Assembly (NCBI RefSeq): GCF_000739015.1
Contig: NZ_JPUG01000056.1
Location: forward strand, 1 to 62,251
Source of the DNA: Microvirga sp. BSC39
GTDB taxonomy: Bacteria > Pseudomonadota > Alphaproteobacteria > Rhizobiales > Beijerinckiaceae
Reading direction: 5' to 3'
DNA: 62,251 bases
Position 1 is the first letter of the stretch, and the number at the start of each line of letters is the position of its first letter. The notes beneath the pieces were generated by a model. That model was not told the DNA's origin. It saw nothing but the letters and a program-made list of their open reading frames with translations, and ran no database searches. Made by a program: the position numbers and the translations under genes. Below, piece after piece: positions 58,897-62,251 of this stretch.

Positions 58897-59796
58897 CTAC
58901 GATCTCAGAATCTCTTCGATGAGCGATACGACCTGGGCTGCTTCCTCGAAGGTCGCGAGCCGGTTGGGGCGGCCGTCCAGAAGCAGGGCCAGCTCCGCGA
59001 TCTGCCGGGCATCGGCCCGAACGGGTGCAATGTCGCCGCTCTCGTGGGTCAGGCGGTACCACTCGCTCATGACGGCCGAGCTGCGGGAGCCCTTCACCTC
59101 GAACCGGTTGAACTCGTCCTGGTCGCCGTCCACGGCGGCATCGATGGTCATGGTGGCTGACGCGAACCGGAGCACGGCATGGACCCGGGTTTCCGTGCCC
59201 ATGGGGCCGCGCTCGACCGTGCATTCCGTGAGGCGCCCCGGGCCGAACAGGCGCAGGGCAAGGAAGGCGAAGTGGGAAACCACTTCCCGGGTGAAGCCGC
59301 CCTGCTCGGGGCCGGCGAGCCATGAGGCGGCGCCCTGCTGCCACTCCCTGGGCCATTGCCGGAAGCGCAGGGTCAGATGGGCCGACAGGTTGTCACCGAG
59401 AGCCCCGGTGTCGACCAGTTCCTTCAAGCGGACGGCAGCCGGAGCAGTGGCGAAGGGAAAGTTGACGGCCGCCGGAATGCCTGCCCGCGCAACCGCATCG
59501 ACGCAGGCCCGGGCCGATTCCGGCGATGCCGCGAGCGGCTTCTCGCACAGGAGCGCCTTGCCCGCATTCGCCACAGCCCTGACGATCCCCTCGTGCGTGA
59601 GTGGAGGCGTCGCCACGTAGACGCAGCCGACAGCAGGGTTGCCGACCAGTTCGGCGACGCTGCCGGCCATCGGGATCACGGCGTCCGTTGCCGCCGGATC
59701 GTAGGCTGCCACGATCGTGAAGGCGGGATTCGCCCCGATGCTGTCCGCAAGTCGCCGGCCCATCGTGCCGAGACCGACAATTCCAATGCCATACAT
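58897..59796 (-). CDS. Gfo/Idh/MocA family oxidoreductase
   Basis: 299 residues. N-terminal Rossmann fold YGIGIVGLGTMGRRLADS, then CVYVATPPLTHEGIVRAV and the family motif LCEKPLA with catalytic Lys. C-terminal domain (SHFAFLALRLFGPGRLTECTV) is the Gfo/Idh/MocA substrate domain. Sugar or inositol-like substrates are common, but the specificity is unknown here. Confidence 0.9.
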   Translation of the reverse strand: MYGIGIVGLGTMGRRLADSIGANPAFTIVAAYDPAATDAVIPMAGSVAELVGNPAVGCVYVATPPLTHEGIVRAVANAGKALLCEKPLAASPESARACVDAVARAGIPAAVNFPFATAPAAVRLKELVDTGALGDNLSAHLTLRFRQWPREWQQGAASWLAGPEQGGFTREVVSHFAFLALRLFGPGRLTECTVERGPMGTETRVHAVLRFASATMTIDAAVDGDQDEFNRFEVKGSRSSAVMSEWYRLTHESGDIAPVRADARQIAELALLLDGRPNRLATFEEAAQVVSLIEEILRS

Positions 59797-59836
59797 GAGC
59801 AGAATCCGCCGAGAGTGTGAAGGTTGGACGCGCTGC

Positions 59837-60652
59837 CTACAGCTCCAGCACCGCCGTCACCGGCGCATGATCCGAGGGACGCTCCCAGCCGCGGGTGTCG
59901 CGGGTGACGTCGACGGTGCGAAGGGTGTCCTTCAGACCCTTCGACAGCCAGATGTGGTCGAGCCGCCGGCCCTTGTCGGCGGCGGCCCAGTCCGGCGAGC
60001 GGTAGCTCCACCAGGAATAGATCTTTTCGGGCTCGGGCCGCAGAACGCGCATCGCGTCGATCCACTCCGCCTCCTGGCGCAGCTCCTCGAACATCTCGGT
60101 CTCCACCGGGGTGTGGCTCACCACGTCGAGCAACTGCTTGTGGCTCCACACATCGTGTTCGAGAGGCGCCACGTTGAGGTCGCCGACAAGGATCGCCGGT
60201 CCCGCAGCCGGCTTCTCTTTGCTGCCCCAGGAGCGCATCTCAGCCATGAAGTCGAGCTTGTGCTTGAATTTCTCGTTGATCTCGGGATCCGGAATGTCGC
60301 CGCCGGCCGGGACGTAGAAGTTATGGATCGTGAGCCCCGCCGCGGCCTTGGCCTCGCGGCTCAAGGTCACGGTGATGTGGCGGGCATCCTGGCGGCCGCA
60401 CATCTCCATCACGCTGGTCTCGGCAAATGGATAGCGGGACAAGATCGCCACGCCGTTGTAGCCCTTCTGGCCCATATGGACCACGAAGGGATAGCCGAAG
60501 GCCTGCAGGTCCTTCAGGGGCAGCTTGTCGTTCGGGCACTTGGTCTCCTGCAGGCACAGGATGTCCGGGCGGCGCTCCTTGAGGAAGCGGCCCACCTGAT
60601 CGATGCGCAGGCGAACGGAATTGATGTTCCAGGTCGAGACGGTCAGTTGCAC
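59837..60652 (-). CDS. xth: Exodeoxyribonuclease III
   Basis: AP endonuclease and 3'-5' exonuclease for base-excision repair. 271 residues, standard length. STWNINSVRLRIDQV at the start, LCLQETKCPND with the metal-binding Glu, NFYVPAGGD, VGDLNVAPLEHDVW, the RRLDHIWLS stretch and WERPSDHAPVTAVL at the end. It lies in the ftsK-lolA-xth order typical of Rhizobiales; a repeat separates it from lolA. Confidence 0.96.
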   Translation of the reverse strand: MQLTVSTWNINSVRLRIDQVGRFLKERRPDILCLQETKCPNDKLPLKDLQAFGYPFVVHMGQKGYNGVAILSRYPFAETSVMEMCGRQDARHITVTLSREAKAAAGLTIHNFYVPAGGDIPDPEINEKFKHKLDFMAEMRSWGSKEKPAAGPAILVGDLNVAPLEHDVWSHKQLLDVVSHTPVETEMFEELRQEAEWIDAMRVLRPEPEKIYSWWSYRSPDWAAADKGRRLDHIWLSKGLKDTLRTVDVTRDTRGWERPSDHAPVTAVLEL

Positions 60653-60722
60653 GGCGAGAGGCCCTTCGGGAGAAGATCCCTTCCGGCTACGACAGATTCG
60701 GGCGGGAGGGAAGAGCAGCTCG

Positions 60723-60830
60723 TGTCATCCCCGGCGGTCCGAAGGACCGGGAAGGGGATCCAGTCTTACGCGCGGCGCTATGGATTCCCTTCCCCTCCGA
60801 TGGCTGCGCCATCTCCGGCCGGGAATGACA
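60723..60830. repeat. Intergenic palindromic element, family A variant, copy 7
   Basis: 108 bp with ends TGTCATCCCCGGC and GCCGGGAATGACA. Inner arms GGGAAGGGGATCCA and TGGATTCCCTTCCC resemble copy 3 in hslVU. It lies between xth and lolA. Confidence 0.8.
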
Positions 60831-60857
60831 CTGGGTCCCCGAATTCGCAGCGGTTGA

Positions 60858-61784
60858 TTACCGGTTGTTACCCGCGCCGATGACGGCCTCGTACTGGATC
60901 TTGAACAGATCCTGGTCGATCCGGCGGCCCCGTTCGACCTTGTCGAGCACCACCATGGTCTGGAAGCCCTGGGCGTCGATGATGCGCCACTGGTTCATGC
61001 TCTCCACCTGAGGGTCGAAATAGAGCGTGATCCGGGAGGTGCCGCCCAGCGTCGAGGAATCCTCCAGGTTGATCCGCACCGCATTGCCGTCATTGGTGAT
61101 GCCGGTGATCTTGATGTCCTGGCCGAGATTGACCCGCTCGCGCAGGAGGAATTTCAGGGGCGTCTGCGAGATGGAATAGAGGTCCTGCGTCGCGAGCTTG
61201 CGGTCGCGCACCGCCACCGAGCGGCCGTCGGCGATCACCTGGAGGGTGGCCGGCGGATCGTACTCGAACCGCACCTTGCCGGGCCGCTGGAGATAGAGGG
61301 TGCCGCCCTGCCGGCGCCCGTCGCCGCCGACCTGGGTGAAGTCCGCCACCATGGTGTTCAGATTGGTGAAGAAGGCGTTGGCGCGCTCCACCACCACGCT
61401 GTTGGGCAGGGGCTGGTTGAGGGCCACCGGAACCGCCGAGGCGGTCACGATGGGCTTTGGCGCGATCACGATAGGCTCAGGGGCTGCCTCGGGCATCTCC
61501 ATGACCGGGCGGCTCGGCGGCAGAGGGGCCGTCGCGGCGAGCACCTGCTCCGCATTGGCAGGCCTGGGGATCACCGGCCGGGCCGGCTGAGCCGCGTGGT
61601 GCGGGGATCCCGCATGATGGAAGGAGGCGGTCGGCAGGGGCGCGGCCGTGCGGCTGAAGCCGTGGACGGCAGGCCGCGCGGGCGGAAGGATCATCTCGAT
61701 CGGCAGCGTCTGCCCCATGGCCGGCAGGATGCCCGCGCAGGCGGACAGGGCCGTAACCAAAGTGACGAGGGGGAGGGGACGCAT
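60858..61784 (-). CDS. lolA: LolA-family outer-membrane lipoprotein carrier
   Basis: 308 residues from 61784 (MRPLPLVTLVTALSACAGIL). A signal peptide ends near MGQT. An LSAC lipobox-like run at residues 13-16 leaves open whether it is lipidated. A 120-residue Pro/Ala-rich spacer follows. The LolA domain at about 150-300 has NAFFTNLNTMVADFTQVG, GTLYLQRPGKVRFEYDPPATLQVIADG and MVVLDKVERGRRIDQDLFKIQ. It is longer than E. coli LolA because of the spacer. Position next to ftsK supports the call. Confidence 0.88.
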   Translation of the reverse strand: MRPLPLVTLVTALSACAGILPAMGQTLPIEMILPPARPAVHGFSRTAAPLPTASFHHAGSPHHAAQPARPVIPRPANAEQVLAATAPLPPSRPVMEMPEAAPEPIVIAPKPIVTASAVPVALNQPLPNSVVVERANAFFTNLNTMVADFTQVGGDGRRQGGTLYLQRPGKVRFEYDPPATLQVIADGRSVAVRDRKLATQDLYSISQTPLKFLLRERVNLGQDIKITGITNDGNAVRINLEDSSTLGGTSRITLYFDPQVESMNQWRIIDAQGFQTMVVLDKVERGRRIDQDLFKIQYEAVIGAGNNR

Positions 61785-61884
61785 CCGAAGAATCTCCTGA
61801 CCGGAACGATTATGACTGTGGCTTGGCCATCGCACATGGCTCAACAATGACGCAGGGCCGCGGCCAAGGTTCCAGGTACGGGAT

Positions 61885-62251
61885 TTAATCCTCTCCTGCC
61901 CCATGAGGTTCAAGCAGGATTTCGCGTTTACCGGCGTGGTTTGCTGGTCCGACGATGCCCTCCTGCTCCATGCGCTCCATGAGCGAGGCCGCCCGGTTGT
62001 AGCCGATCTGCAGCCGGCGCTGGATGTAGGATGTGGATGCCTTCTTGTCCCGCAGCACCACCGCCACCGCCTGGTCGTACAGGTCGCCTCCGGGTGCCCC
62101 GAACTCGCCCTGGTCGAACACCGGCGTGTCGGCTGAAGCAGCGCCCTCGTCCTCCTCGGCCGTGACCGCCTCCAGATACTGCGGCCGCCCCTGGCGCTTG
62201 AGGTGCGCCACCACCTTCTCCACCTCCTCGTCCGAGCAGAACGGCCCGTGC
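61885..62251 (-). CDS. ftsK: DNA translocase FtsK, C-terminus (5' end outside window)
   Basis: The frame is open at the right edge of the window. The visible 122 residues are the end of the motor domain (GPFCSDEEVEKVVAHLKRQG) and the gamma winged-helix domain, YDQAVAVVLRDKKASTSYIQRRLQIGYNRAASLMERMEQEGIVGPANHAGKREIL. The gamma domain reads KOPS polarity signals and activates XerCD at dif. The C-terminal EPHGAGED is a normal tail. Confidence 0.96.
   Translation of the reverse strand, partial: HGPFCSDEEVEKVVAHLKRQGRPQYLEAVTAEEDEGAASADTPVFDQGEFGAPGGDLYDQAVAVVLRDKKASTSYIQRRLQIGYNRAASLMERMEQEGIVGPANHAGKREILLEPHGAGED

Overview
The window is about 62 kb of a GC-rich alphaproteobacterial chromosome. 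Gene order and families (hslVU divergent from hisB, secB divergent from a Tim44-like gene, the DUF299/ppsR and hemE pair, mnmE-mnmG-rsmG-parA-parB, ftsK-lolA-xth, a BA14K protein, DUF2628 inside the his operon) point to Hyphomicrobiales (Rhizobiales). My best guess is Methylobacteriaceae, perhaps Microvirga-like, but I have not checked this by any search. No tRNA, rRNA, CRISPR array, prophage or insertion sequence was seen.

Layout. 1-7.5 kb: translation and RNA decay (infB 3' part, rbfA, truB, rpsO, pnp). 7.5-11.7 kb: a redox-type adenylate cyclase, a flavin-binding protein, a RidA protein, a BA14K protein and an endonuclease III relative. 12-14 kb: hslU and hslV. 14.2-19.8 kb: histidine genes (hisB, DUF2628, hisH, hisA, hisF, map, hisE) followed by coaA. 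20.9-25 kb: a PfkB kinase and an envelope operon of Tim44-like protein, MltA, Smr and XRE regulator, divergent from secB. 26.5-30.2 kb: dnaQ, coaE, aroE, maf-like and ppsR, all on the minus strand. 30.16-30.54 kb: a gene-free region that I read as the chromosomal replication origin. 30.5-33.8 kb: hemE, hemJ and rho on the plus strand. 34-39 kb: DUF2254 protein, a 32-residue membrane peptide, a DMT transporter with an Lrp-type regulator, and a thioredoxin-like DUF255 protein. 39-45 kb: mnmE, mnmG, rsmG, parA and parB with two perfect parS sites. 45-49.3 kb: holA, lptE and leuS. 49.4-62.25 kb: YggS, an aldo/keto reductase with LysR regulator, an ABC-F protein with a possible leader ORF, a broken ATP-grasp gene next to an L,D-transpeptidase, a response regulator with a cyclic-nucleotide-binding protein, a chemoreceptor, xth, lolA-like and the end of ftsK.

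The most interesting part is the 380-bp gap between ppsR and hemE. It carries a perfect DnaA box, further TGTGGA motifs in the same orientation, two exact TTAA-N7-TTAA sites (the CtrA half-site pair), eleven GANTC (CcrM) sites and three tandem 8-mers next to hemE. Nearby housekeeping genes diverge from this gap, and two parS sites with parAB lie 10-14 kb to its right. Together this looks like a Caulobacter-type, cell-cycle-controlled origin and centromere.

Intergenic spaces carry many palindromic elements of at least three families. One of them supplies the hisA stop codon.
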